Part shown: in pieces, positions 1 through 5,468 of the stretch
Layout of the letters: every line of letters starts with the position of its first letter
How positions within the stretch are numbered: the stretch's first letter is position 1
Source of the DNA: Acidobacteriaceae bacterium
GTDB lineage: Bacteria; Acidobacteriota; Terriglobia; Terriglobales; Acidobacteriaceae
Assembly: GCA_003165855.1 (NCBI GenBank)
Contig: PMXH01000526.1
Span: 1 to 6,093, forward strand
Reading direction: 5' to 3'
DNA: 6,093 nucleotides
Notes under the pieces: model-generated
What the model was told of the DNA's origin: nothing
Database searches by the model: none
What the model saw: the letters and a program-made list of their open reading frames with translations, nothing else
Position numbers and translations under genes: made by a program

Positions 1-2
1 CC

Positions 3-350
3 GATATGAAATTGTTTATTGATGCGAATCAGGTGCGACTCGTAAAAGACAAGACGGACGTCATAACAATTCCCGCTTCGGCTGTTACGGAGATCAGCTA
101 CGGCCAGGATGTCCACCGGAGGGTTGGGGCAGCGATCGGACTTGCGGTGGTCTCCTTCGGGATCGGCGCACTCATGGCTCTTACCAAATCAAAGAAGCAT
201 TTTGTAGGTTTGACATGGGTCGATGGCGATAAGAAGGGCGGTTTCGCCATGCAATGTGACAAGAATGATTATCGAGGAGTGTTGGCCGGACTCGAGGGCA
301 TTACCGGCAAGAAGGCTGTGGACTCCGACGCCATGACAGTGAAGAACTGA
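3..350 (+). CDS. Small PH/GRAM-like envelope protein with embedded hydrophobic segment, probably 5'-truncated
   Basis: The frame is open to the window edge. The first ATG (position 6) has only five bases before it, so no ribosome binding site can be seen, and the first residues already look like a beta strand and not a signal peptide or N-terminus. I therefore treat it as partial. Counting from that ATG (114 aa), residues 1-34 look like paired beta strands (IPASAVTEISYGQ). Residues 35-39 (DVHRR) lead into a Gly/Ala-rich hydrophobic stretch at 40-59 that could span or dip into the membrane. The KSKKH motif (61-65) follows, then further beta strands (VGLTW) and an amphipathic end (RGVLAGLEGITGKKA). 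From memory this resembles a small-protein family common in Acidobacteriota with a PH/GRAM-like fold; no function is known to me. The next gene begins 118 bp downstream with its own promoter candidate, so an operon is not required. Coding status is fairly sure; function is unknown. Confidence 0.7.
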   Translation, partial: DMKLFIDANQVRLVKDKTDVITIPASAVTEISYGQDVHRRVGAAIGLAVVSFGIGALMALTKSKKHFVGLTWVDGDKKGGFAMQCDKNDYRGVLAGLEGITGKKAVDSDAMTVKN

Positions 351-411
351 ATCGCCCTGACGGGCTCGAGTCAAGGCACTCCATTTAGCTCGCCTGTTGT
401 GATCCTGGTCC

Positions 412-439
412 TTGCAATTCTGCCTGGAATCGGCATAAT
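412..439 (+). promoter_or_regulatory. Candidate sigma70 promoter of the M1 peptidase gene
   Basis: TTGCAA (412-417, 4 of 6 to consensus) and CATAAT (434-439, 5 of 6) are separated by 16 bp. Transcription would start near 446, giving a leader of about 22 nt that contains the GGGAGG ribosome binding site (459-464). It is the best promoter-like pair in the 351-468 gap, which otherwise holds only a weak GCCC/GGGC hairpin (354-365) after the upstream gene. Prediction by eye only. Confidence 0.4.
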
Positions 440-468
440 TACGAGTTTCCTTCCCCCCGGGAGGCTTC

Positions 469-2955
469 ATGCCGTTTCTCATTCGGTCGATACGCTCCGC
501 CGTAGTGTGTCTGGCGGGGACGCTGGCATTGATCACAACCTTTTTCTTCTTGGGAATGATCGCGTTCTGGCTGGCGGCTACGCCGGTGGCGGCGCAGAAT
601 GCTCAGCCGTCAGGGCCTAACTCCGACCCGACCTATCAGGCGCTGCGCAATCTCACGCTGAGCGGCGAAGCGGTGAGCGTGAGCAATTTGGATCTGAAGC
701 GGGATGCGGGAACTTTTCATCTGCGTTCTGGGACGGTGTGCTTTACGGCGCCGGTACAAGGCAAAGTGACTGGGGCGGTGTTTGTGGGCGACGGCAACTT
801 CGTGATTGCGCCTCCGCCTTCTGAACTGGGCGTGCTGAAGTTGTTGACCAAGGAAAACGAGTTCAGCGAAAACTTCAGCCACATGGTGTTGCGCTTTACC
901 GATTCCACCTACGACGAAATCAAGAAAACAGGCACCGCCGGCTCGGGAGGCTGCGACGGCGGCTTGCTCAAAGACAGCCAGAACGCGATGCGTCATGGGC
1001 TCACGCTGAAGCACAACCTGGAGGCCCGCATTCTGCAGGATGTCCTCAGCTCCGAGCCGGGCGGACTGTTTGTGGCGTTCGTGCACGGCAAGCGCTACAA
1101 CGACAAGGAGATTTTCGTAGTAGATCCGCGTGGTGCGCCGTACGTCATGGGAGACGAAGTGGGATTGATGACCTATGACGAGAATAAGTGCGGTGTTTGG
1201 GCTGGCTTCAATCTTTCTGGACGGCACAAAAGAGGCGGGCCCATCCGCATTGAACATCAGCAACTGGAAACCACCCTGGAGAAGAACGCCAACTTGGGCG
1301 GGAAGGCGACGACGACGTTGGTGTCGCAGATCAATGGCTTGCGGGTTGTGCCATTCGACCTGTTCCATACGTTGCGGGTGCAGAGCGTGACGGCCGATGG
1401 GCAAGCGCTGTCATTTATCCAGGAGGACAAGAATAGCGATGCGGACTTTGCCGTGATTTTGCCGAAGCCTTTGGCGGCGGGCGAGAAATACACGATCACG
1501 ACCGTCTATGGCGGAAAAGAAGCGGTGAGCAACGAAGGCGGGGGCAATTACTTTCCTTTGTCGCGCGAGAACTGGTATCCGAATAATACGGGCGCTGCTT
1601 TCGGAGAATATGCGACGTACGACATGACGTTTCGCATTCCCAAAGGAATGAAGATGGCGGCCACGGGGGCGCTGGTGAGTGAAAGCAACGACGGCGGACA
1701 GAACGTGACCGTATGGAAGAGCGAAGCTCCGCAGACGGTTGCGGGATTTAACTTTGGCCGATTCAAAATGGAGGAAGTCAAACTGACCAAGCCCGAATAC
1801 CTGGTGCAGTCGCTGGCCAACGAGGAACCGCCGAACTGGGTGCAAAACCTGCAACGGGCGAGCAGCGGGGACGCGCTGCCGACAATGGGCTCTCACATGG
1901 GAGCGGGTGTTTCCCTGGGCACGATGGACACGAGGTTGCTGAACAAAAAGGCGCTGGCCGAAGGAGAGTTGGCGGTGGAAATTTATACGGACTACTTCGG
2001 GCCGTCTTTGTTTAAGCATTTGCAAATCACGCAGCAAACGGCTTGTAGTTTCGGGCAATCCTGGCCGGAACTGGTGTGGATTCCCATTTGCTATTACTTC
2101 GATACCACGGTGCGCCACGAACTAGGAATGGATTTTGGCGACCGTGGATATTGGAAGGTGGTTACGCCGCATGAGGTGGCGCACCAATGGTGGGGGCATA
2201 CCGTAGGGTTCAGTTCGTACCGCGATCAGTGGATGAGCGAGGGTTTCGCCGATATGTCGGCCTCGATCTATTTGTTCAACATCGAGAAGAGCCCGCAGAA
2301 ATTTATCGCCTTCTGGAACGATGAGCGGGAACTGCTGCTGGAACGCAATGCCGAAGGCTTTCGGGCGATTGACGCCGGGCCGGTAACCATGGGATACCGC
2401 ATGAGCAACTCCCGGACAGGTTTTGACTTGACGAGGCGGCTGATCTATCCCAAGGGCGCATACATCCTGCACATGATGCGGATGATGATGTGGGACCGCA
2501 AGACGGGGGATCAGCACTTCAAAGAGGCCATGCACGATTTCGTGACCACCTATAGCGGCCGCTCTGCCACCACCGAGGATTTCAAGGCCACGATGGAGAA
2601 ACACATGAACCGTGATATGGACATGGAAGGAAACCAGAAGATGGACTGGTTCTTCAATGAATACGTCTATGGCACGCAGTTGCCAACGTACAAACTTGAC
2701 TACTCCTTCGATGCCGGAGCGGATGGAGACATGGTCTTCAGCTTCAAAGTGACCCAGTCGAAGGTGAATGAGGAGTTCCGCATGCCGGTGCCGGTTTACC
2801 TGGAACTCGCAGATGGGGGCATCGCCTTTGTAGGACGCGCCAGGCTGATAGGGGACTCTTCGATGGAGCAGAAAATTCCGCTGAAGGGTTTGAAGGCGAA
2901 GCCGAAGCGGGCGATGCTCAGCTATTACGACGACGTGCTGGCTTCACCCAATTAA
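469..2955 (+). CDS. Exported M1-family zinc metallopeptidase (gluzincin), large acidobacterial type
   Basis: This 828-aa protein starts at ATG 469 behind GGGAGG (459-464, 4-nt spacer). Residues 1-42 form a long signal peptide: Arg6 and Arg9, a hydrophobic core at about 11-37, and likely cleavage after VAA (42). The catalytic site is complete for M1. HEVAHQWWGH lies at 568-577 with His568, Glu569 and His572; Glu591 follows after exactly 18 residues, in DQWMSEGFAD. The presumed transition-state tyrosine is Tyr660 in YPKGA. Residues about 251-450 look like the usual N-terminal beta domain and include ENWYPN (367-372). After the catalytic domain, DWFFNEYVYGT (726-736) begins the beta C-terminal region. 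Two oddities stand out: about 200 residues (43-250) precede the normal M1 start, and the exopeptidase motif GAMEN is not recognisable; GQSWPE (529-534) sits roughly where it should be. The likely role is periplasmic or extracellular peptide hydrolysis. Aminopeptidase specificity is inferred from the family and is uncertain. Confidence 0.93.
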   Translation: MPFLIRSIRSAVVCLAGTLALITTFFFLGMIAFWLAATPVAAQNAQPSGPNSDPTYQALRNLTLSGEAVSVSNLDLKRDAGTFHLRSGTVCFTAPVQGKVTGAVFVGDGNFVIAPPPSELGVLKLLTKENEFSENFSHMVLRFTDSTYDEIKKTGTAGSGGCDGGLLKDSQNAMRHGLTLKHNLEARILQDVLSSEPGGLFVAFVHGKRYNDKEIFVVDPRGAPYVMGDEVGLMTYDENKCGVWAGFNLSGRHKRGGPIRIEHQQLETTLEKNANLGGKATTTLVSQINGLRVVPFDLFHTLRVQSVTADGQALSFIQEDKNSDADFAVILPKPLAAGEKYTITTVYGGKEAVSNEGGGNYFPLSRENWYPNNTGAAFGEYATYDMTFRIPKGMKMAATGALVSESNDGGQNVTVWKSEAPQTVAGFNFGRFKMEEVKLTKPEYLVQSLANEEPPNWVQNLQRASSGDALPTMGSHMGAGVSLGTMDTRLLNKKALAEGELAVEIYTDYFGPSLFKHLQITQQTACSFGQSWPELVWIPICYYFDTTVRHELGMDFGDRGYWKVVTPHEVAHQWWGHTVGFSSYRDQWMSEGFADMSASIYLFNIEKSPQKFIAFWNDERELLLERNAEGFRAIDAGPVTMGYRMSNSRTGFDLTRRLIYPKGAYILHMMRMMMWDRKTGDQHFKEAMHDFVTTYSGRSATTEDFKATMEKHMNRDMDMEGNQKMDWFFNEYVYGTQLPTYKLDYSFDAGADGDMVFSFKVTQSKVNEEFRMPVPVYLELADGGIAFVGRARLIGDSSMEQKIPLKGLKAKPKRAMLSYYDDVLASPN

Positions 2956-3003
2956 AACCAAAAAGACAAGGGAGCACGATGTGTGCTCCCTGTTGATTCT
3001 TTC
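2954..3003. terminator. Bidirectional intrinsic terminator between convergent genes
   Basis: GGGAGCAC (2970-2977) and GTGCTCCC (2983-2990) pair perfectly around a 5-nt loop, with one more A-T pair at 2969/2991, giving a 9-bp stem. On the plus strand a T-rich stretch follows (TGTTGATTCTTT). On the minus strand the flank reads TTGTCTTTTTGGTTTT, a better U-tract. The position fits termination of both the peptidase gene, whose stop is at 2955, and the opposing gene, whose stop is at 3017. Confidence 0.8.
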
Positions 3004-3016
3004 GGTTGTGCTGCGG

Positions 3017-3406
3017 TTACTTGCTGGAACCATCTGCCTGCATGCTGTTCGAAGCGTCGCCCAGCTCGATGGCGATTTTCTTTCCCTGGAATCGGACGCC
3101 GGCCAGTGTATTGGGTCCGCTATCACTTTTCCGCGTGACAGCAGCATCGTTGTTGGCCGGGCTTTGAAGTTCAACTACGTGCGCCGGCACTTTTGCCACT
3201 ATGTTCTTACCTTGCAGGATGCTGAGTTCCACGTTGGGGCCGGCGCCTTCCCACTGAACTTTGTAGTCTCCTGCCTTTAAGGTTGTTCCGTTGACCGTCA
3301 CCGGATTGCTCAGTTGCAAACTGCCTTTTGTTGCCGCCAAGGCGCTCGAAGCCAATAGCAAAGCCAATCCCAGAACCAAACTCTGCGAAACTGTCGCGAA
3401 CTTCAT
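3017..3406 (-). CDS. Small secreted beta-rich protein of unknown function
   Basis: This 129-aa protein starts at ATG 3406 behind an excellent AAGGAG (3412-3417, 5-nt spacer). A signal peptide covers about residues 1-24: Lys2, a Leu/Ala-rich core, and cleavage after SSALA. The mature part is about 105 residues with alternating hydrophobic/polar beta patterns. It includes VTVNGTTLKAGDYKVQWEG, a strand pair around LSILQGKNIVAKVPAHVVEL, and GVRFQGKKIAIELG, and ends in a polar Ser/Gly/Lys tail. There are no cysteines and no obvious catalytic or metal-binding set. I recall similar small exported proteins (AGDYKVxW, QGKNVVAxVPAH) as frequent in Acidobacteriota, without an assigned role. It is transcribed away from the structured intergenic region and ends at the shared hairpin. 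A small beta-sandwich that binds a surface or ligand is plausible but only inferred. Confidence 0.85.
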   Translation of the reverse strand: MKFATVSQSLVLGLALLLASSALAATKGSLQLSNPVTVNGTTLKAGDYKVQWEGAGPNVELSILQGKNIVAKVPAHVVELQSPANNDAAVTRKSDSGPNTLAGVRFQGKKIAIELGDASNSMQADGSSK

Positions 3407-3423
3407 GACTGCTCCTTGATTTC

Positions 3424-3446
3424 TTTCCCGAAATCACGTCGGGAAA
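3424..3446 (-). promoter_or_regulatory. Inverted repeat / leader hairpin upstream of the small secreted protein gene
   Basis: TTTCCCGA (3424-3431) and TCGGGAAA (3439-3446) are perfect 8-bp inverted arms around a 7-nt loop. The element ends 6 nt before the AAGGAG of the minus-strand gene starting at 3406. It could be an operator for a dimeric regulator or a leader-RNA hairpin that affects stability or translation. No U-tract follows on either strand, so it is not an intrinsic terminator. I found no convincing sigma70 promoter for the gene on the minus strand between 3447 and 3520. Confidence 0.5.
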
Positions 3447-3486
3447 CGGTTGGGGCGGCCCGGTTCACGACTTCCGCGAGAAAACC

Positions 3487-3515
3487 TTGGTGTTTTGCCG
3501 CGAATCGCCTACAAT
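3487..3515 (+). promoter_or_regulatory. Sigma70-like promoter reading into the structured intergenic RNA
   Basis: TACAAT (3510-3515) matches 5 of 6 of the -10 consensus. TTGGTG (3487-3492) keeps the TTG of the -35 box, with an ideal 17-bp spacer. Predicted transcription start is about 3521-3523, almost exactly at the closing stem of the folded element (3524). No credible protein gene lies downstream on this strand, so the product would be a non-coding RNA. Confidence 0.45.
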
Positions 3516-3523
3516 TCAGCCGC

Positions 3524-3621
3524 TGGGGTTCAGCCGACAAGCCGCAAGGCTAGTCGGGCTGTGCACGGGGGTTTTCTCACTTGGGCCGCCAAACCGAATG
3601 TGAGAAAATCCCCTAACCCCA
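3524..3621 (+). ncRNA. Candidate structured RNA, three-way junction, not recognised
   Basis: Three helices nest without conflict. The closing stem TGGGGTT (3524-3530) pairs with AACCCCA (3615-3621), 7 bp perfect. Arm A (3531-3561) has 8 pairs with one bulged G (3556), then an A-A mismatch (3539/3552), then AGCC/GGCT capped by a GCAA tetraloop (3544-3547). Arm B pairs 3567-3580 with 3600-3613, 14 continuous pairs including one G-U wobble (3571/3609). Its 19-nt loop can form a small TTGG/CCAA hairpin. The GNRA loop and the wobble favour the plus strand; on the minus strand they become UUGC and a C-A mismatch. A promoter ends just before it, and a terminator-like hairpin lies at 3645-3684, suggesting a transcript of about 165 nt. 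I cannot match it to tmRNA, SRP RNA, RNase P RNA, 6S RNA or a riboswitch. A dispersed palindromic element is the main alternative, but I see no target-site duplication. Confidence 0.45.
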
Positions 3622-3644
3622 CAAAGAATCTTGAGTGATACACG

Positions 3645-3684
3645 AGCAACGCGGGACCTCATCCCAGGCTGTTCGCTTTCTTCA
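3645..3684 (+). terminator. Possible terminator of the intergenic RNA
   Basis: AGCAAC (3645-3650) pairs with GTTCGCT (3671-3677, one bulge). An inner GGGA (3653-3656) pairs with TCCC (3662-3665) around a 5-nt loop, joined by a G-C/C-G pair with bulges. The stem is followed by TTTCTTCAATT, a modest U-tract. Imperfect, but correctly placed to end a plus-strand transcript started near 3522. Confidence 0.3.
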
Positions 3685-3818
3685 ATTAGGTTACGTACCT
3701 ACCGCCGGAAAAGTTCCCTCGTTCCTGCAACTGCCGTCACGCCTCTTTTGACGAAAAGGGTTCGCCTCCGTTAGCAGGACATGGCGGTATTCCTTTTCAG
3801 GACAGAGGGCGAGTGTCT

Positions 3819-3860
3819 TGTCTGGCCGAACCTGTCTGGTCGAACCTGTCCGGTCGAACA
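3819..3860. repeat. Three tandem 14-bp direct repeats
   Basis: The copies are TGTCTGGCCGAACC, TGTCTGGTCGAACC and TGTCCGGTCGAACA, directly abutting. Neighbouring copies differ at one or two positions. The array is flanked by short inverted arms TCTTGT (3816-3821) and ACAAGA (3858-3863). It lies about 105 bp beyond the stop of the minus-strand gene 3966-4796. It may be a protein-binding array or simply slippage-derived; no function is assigned. Confidence 0.75.
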
Positions 3861-3889
3861 AGATATTTGAGCCGCTTGCGAGGCGCTCA
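3858..3889 (-). terminator. Possible weak terminator after the Met-rich protein gene
   Basis: Read on the minus strand, TGAGC and GCTCA (plus positions 3885-3889 and 3868-3872) form a 5-bp stem that can be lengthened by two pairs across a bulge. It is followed by AATATCTTGTT. It lies about 80 nt beyond the stop codon at 3966. The stem is short and the U-tract broken, so this is a weak call. Confidence 0.25.
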
Positions 3890-3965
3890 GGGGTGGGCAC
3901 TGATTGAGGTGTAATTTCAGATCCGGGATGGACGGGCAGCAATCGGCGGCAAACTCCAGAACCCG

Positions 3966-4796
3966 TTAGTCGGCATCGCCGTGCTGACGATTGACTGACC
4001 AGATGCTGGCCTGGTCTTTCTCGAACGGGTAGACATGCACCATCCAGTTGAAGATCACGGGATGAAAAGTTCCGCCGGCGGCATCGCAGGCTTCCTGAGC
4101 GGTGATCGATCCTCTTAAGCCGAACTGCGGATGCGGCGCCAGTAGTTCCTTGCGGCGATCGGGAGGCGGGGCGCAGAAATTCACGTGCTCGTGCCATTGC
4201 GCGACGCTGAGTGGCACGCGCTCGTCCAGTTGATCCTCACCGAGGCTCTTGGGCGCGGTGTACATTACGCCGATCAGTTTGTAGTCCTCGCCATGCTTTT
4301 CGTAGAGCAGTGACGTGGGGTGCTCGGGATTGAAACGAAAGCGGGCTTCCATGGCGTAGCCGTAGTTGGTGAAGTGATACATCTTCTGGGGAATTTCAGG
4401 ATGGAAAATCTTGTAGCCTTCGGCCAGCGCGGTACGGTAGTCGAGATATTTTTCTGAGGCTTTGCGGGCGGAATCGACGATGTCTTTGGCGCGTGCGGCG
4501 TCGCCCGGCTTGGCTGGACGCAGGGCCGTCATCTTCATGTGCGGGCCCATGTCCATGTGGCCTTCCATCGAGCGCATGGCGTGGGCGCTGGCGTCGCTGT
4601 CCTTGTCGGCGTCTCTATCCGCGTCTTTTTCTGCACTCATGGGCATGTGCATGTTTGACATGTCGTGACCCGACATGTCCATGCCGGGCATGCTCTGGCT
4701 GCTGGGCGGCGCGCTATTATCAGCAGGTTGCTGCTGCCCCCAAGCTATGCTGGCAAACAGGAAAAGCGAAGTCAGAACAACGATTCGGTCGCGCAT
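3966..4796 (-). CDS. Exported Met/His-rich protein, putative periplasmic metal (copper?) binding protein
   Basis: This is a 276-aa protein from ATG 4796. The ribosome binding site is poor (GGGGG at 4803-4807, 6-nt spacer). A signal peptide covers residues 1-20, with likely cleavage after SIAWG. After a Gln/Pro/Ser linker comes a Met/His-rich region at 36-89 in two blocks: 36-53 (7 Met, His44, His50) and 72-89 (6 Met, His72, His80, His86). They are separated by an acidic Asp/Lys/Ala linker (55-69). Such Met-rich motifs (MDMSGHDMS) are typical of periplasmic copper handling proteins. Residues about 95-276 form a folded domain with several aromatic/His motifs: YKIFHPEIPQKMYHFTNYGY (128-147), QWHEHVNFC (200-208) and FHPVIFNWMVHVYPFE (244-259). 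Cys208 and Cys237 could form a disulfide. I do not recognise this domain by name. Metal binding is inferred from composition, and no copper exporter, oxidase or regulator is visible nearby to confirm it. Confidence 0.88.
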   Translation of the reverse strand: MRDRIVVLTSLFLFASIAWGQQQPADNSAPPSSQSMPGMDMSGHDMSNMHMPMSAEKDADRDADKDSDASAHAMRSMEGHMDMGPHMKMTALRPAKPGDAARAKDIVDSARKASEKYLDYRTALAEGYKIFHPEIPQKMYHFTNYGYAMEARFRFNPEHPTSLLYEKHGEDYKLIGVMYTAPKSLGEDQLDERVPLSVAQWHEHVNFCAPPPDRRKELLAPHPQFGLRGSITAQEACDAAGGTFHPVIFNWMVHVYPFEKDQASIWSVNRQHGDAD

Positions 4797-4912
4797 GAGA
4801 AGCCCCCACGTTTCAGTTGATATTAACCCTGCCGCAACGAAATTGTTTCCGCAAGAGAACTCTGGTTAGCGCGGATTACAGTGGTAACTCTCGATCTGCC
4901 ACAAATATCTTC

Positions 4913-5404
4913 TCAAGGGTTGGGCGCTGGATTCAGACGCCAGATTCCGGCGTTCAAGTATGCCGCATAGGTGACCCAGGCGAGGTAGGGAACGAGGAGC
5001 GCGCCGGACAACGTGGAGATGCACCAGAACTGAAGGACAGTCGCCAGAATCGCGGTCCAGAGCAGGATGATCTCGATGAAGGCCAAGCCAGGCGAGCGCA
5101 TGCCAAAGAAGATCACGGACCATGCCGCATTCAAGACGAGTTGAATCAGAAAAATCGTAATCGCCGACGAGGCTCCGGTCCAGCCATCCCCAACTCGCCA
5201 TACATTCCAGGCAGCGATTGCCATCAGGAAATAAAGCGCAGTCCAGACCGGGCCGAAATACGCAGCGGGAGGGTTCCCAGCGGGCTTGCGAAGCGTGAGA
5301 TACCAGGTACGAACGGAACGCGCTGTAAACGCAGAGCCGATTCCCGCAGCGGAGAATGTGAGCGCGAAAAACGCAGCCAGCGCGATGAGCAAGTTTCTGG
5401 ACAA
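4913..5404 (-). CDS. tspO: TspO/MBR family membrane protein (tryptophan-rich sensory protein)
   Basis: This 163-aa protein has five hydrophobic segments and ten Trp residues, the normal size and composition for TspO. Family signatures are present in order: WYLTLRKPAGNPP (34-46, the loop after helix 1), FGPVWTALYFLMAIAAWNVW (50-69), LNAAWSVIFFG (91-101) and PYLAWVTYAAYLNAGIWRLN (139-158). Bacterial TspO proteins bind tetrapyrroles and are tied to porphyrin, redox or light/stress signalling; mammalian TSPO is the mitochondrial relative. The start is TTG at 5404, chosen because GAGGG (5412-5416) lies 7 nt before it and no ATG or GTG occurs upstream in this frame for some distance. The ATG at 5411 belongs to another frame. 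Three TTCGAA repeats lie 24-64 bp upstream. The gene sits between two genes for exported proteins on the same strand, with gaps over 100 bp. No pigment or carotenoid gene is in view. Confidence 0.94.
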   Translation of the reverse strand: MSRNLLIALAAFFALTFSAAGIGSAFTARSVRTWYLTLRKPAGNPPAAYFGPVWTALYFLMAIAAWNVWRVGDGWTGASSAITIFLIQLVLNAAWSVIFFGMRSPGLAFIEIILLWTAILATVLQFWCISTLSGALLVPYLAWVTYAAYLNAGIWRLNPAPNP

Positions 5405-5427
5405 GCCACATCCCTCGGTCGATGTGC

Positions 5428-5468
5428 TTCGAAAGTCGGCGTTTCGAACAGTCTTCTTTTCGAAAGTC
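5428..5468. repeat. Three TTCGAA-containing repeats upstream of tspO
   Basis: TTCGAAAGTC (5428-5437), TTCGAACAGTC (5443-5453) and TTCGAAAGTC (5459-5468) lie in the same orientation, with starts 15 and 16 bp apart. Each contains the 6-bp palindrome TTCGAA. All three fall in the 111-bp gap between the NTF2-like gene and tspO, close to where the tspO promoter should be. They are candidate operator half-sites; the regulator is unknown. Confidence 0.55.

Larger units (their letters stand above)
3640..3965. other. Gene-free stretch with small repeats and hairpins
   Basis: No frame here carries a recognisable protein. It contains the possible terminator at 3645-3684 and a nested hairpin: TCCTGC (3723-3728) with GCAGGA (3774-3779), enclosing a 7-pair stem 3743-3749/3754-3760 with loop GACG. 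It also has three tandem 14-mers (3819-3860) and a hairpin (3868-3889) downstream of the Met-rich protein gene. The minus-strand reading frame at 3691-4197 that crosses it is antisense-frame noise overlapping the real gene that ends at 3966. Confidence 0.5.

Noticed and set aside
354..365. GCCC/GGGC hairpin after the first gene as a terminator
   Set aside because: The stem is only 4 bp and no T-tract follows.
610..2604. Long minus-strand open frames opposite the M1 peptidase gene (610-1404, 1411-2118, 2122-2604)
   Set aside because: They are antisense to a gene with clear family motifs, their translations are Arg/His-rich with no recognisable domain, and they follow from GC-rich codon use on the real strand.
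3450..3638. 62-codon plus-strand frame through the structured intergenic element
   Set aside because: It starts upstream of the predicted transcript, has no ribosome binding site I can see, and its residues are dictated by the inverted repeats.
3819..3860. CRISPR-like array or tRNA T-arm fragments (GGTCGAACC resembles a T-loop)
   Set aside because: The units are 14 bp and contiguous without spacers, and no acceptor or anticodon arms surround them.
3691..4197. 168-codon minus-strand frame
   Set aside because: It mostly overlaps the Met-rich protein gene out of frame and gives an Arg/Ser/Pro-rich translation without a domain.
4657..4679. Perfect 9-bp inverted repeat GACATGTCG/CGACATGTC with a 5-nt loop
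   Set aside because: It lies inside the Met-rich coding region, where repeated Asp-Met-Ser codons (GACATGTC is itself palindromic) explain it.
4797..4912. Promoter for the Met-rich protein gene
   Set aside because: A TAATAT-like -10 is present on the minus strand, but no acceptable -35 lies 16-18 bp upstream, so I do not call it.
4866..5411. 181-codon minus-strand frame starting at the ATG at 5411
   Set aside because: It overlaps tspO in another frame and lacks family motifs; the TTG-started frame carries all TspO signatures.
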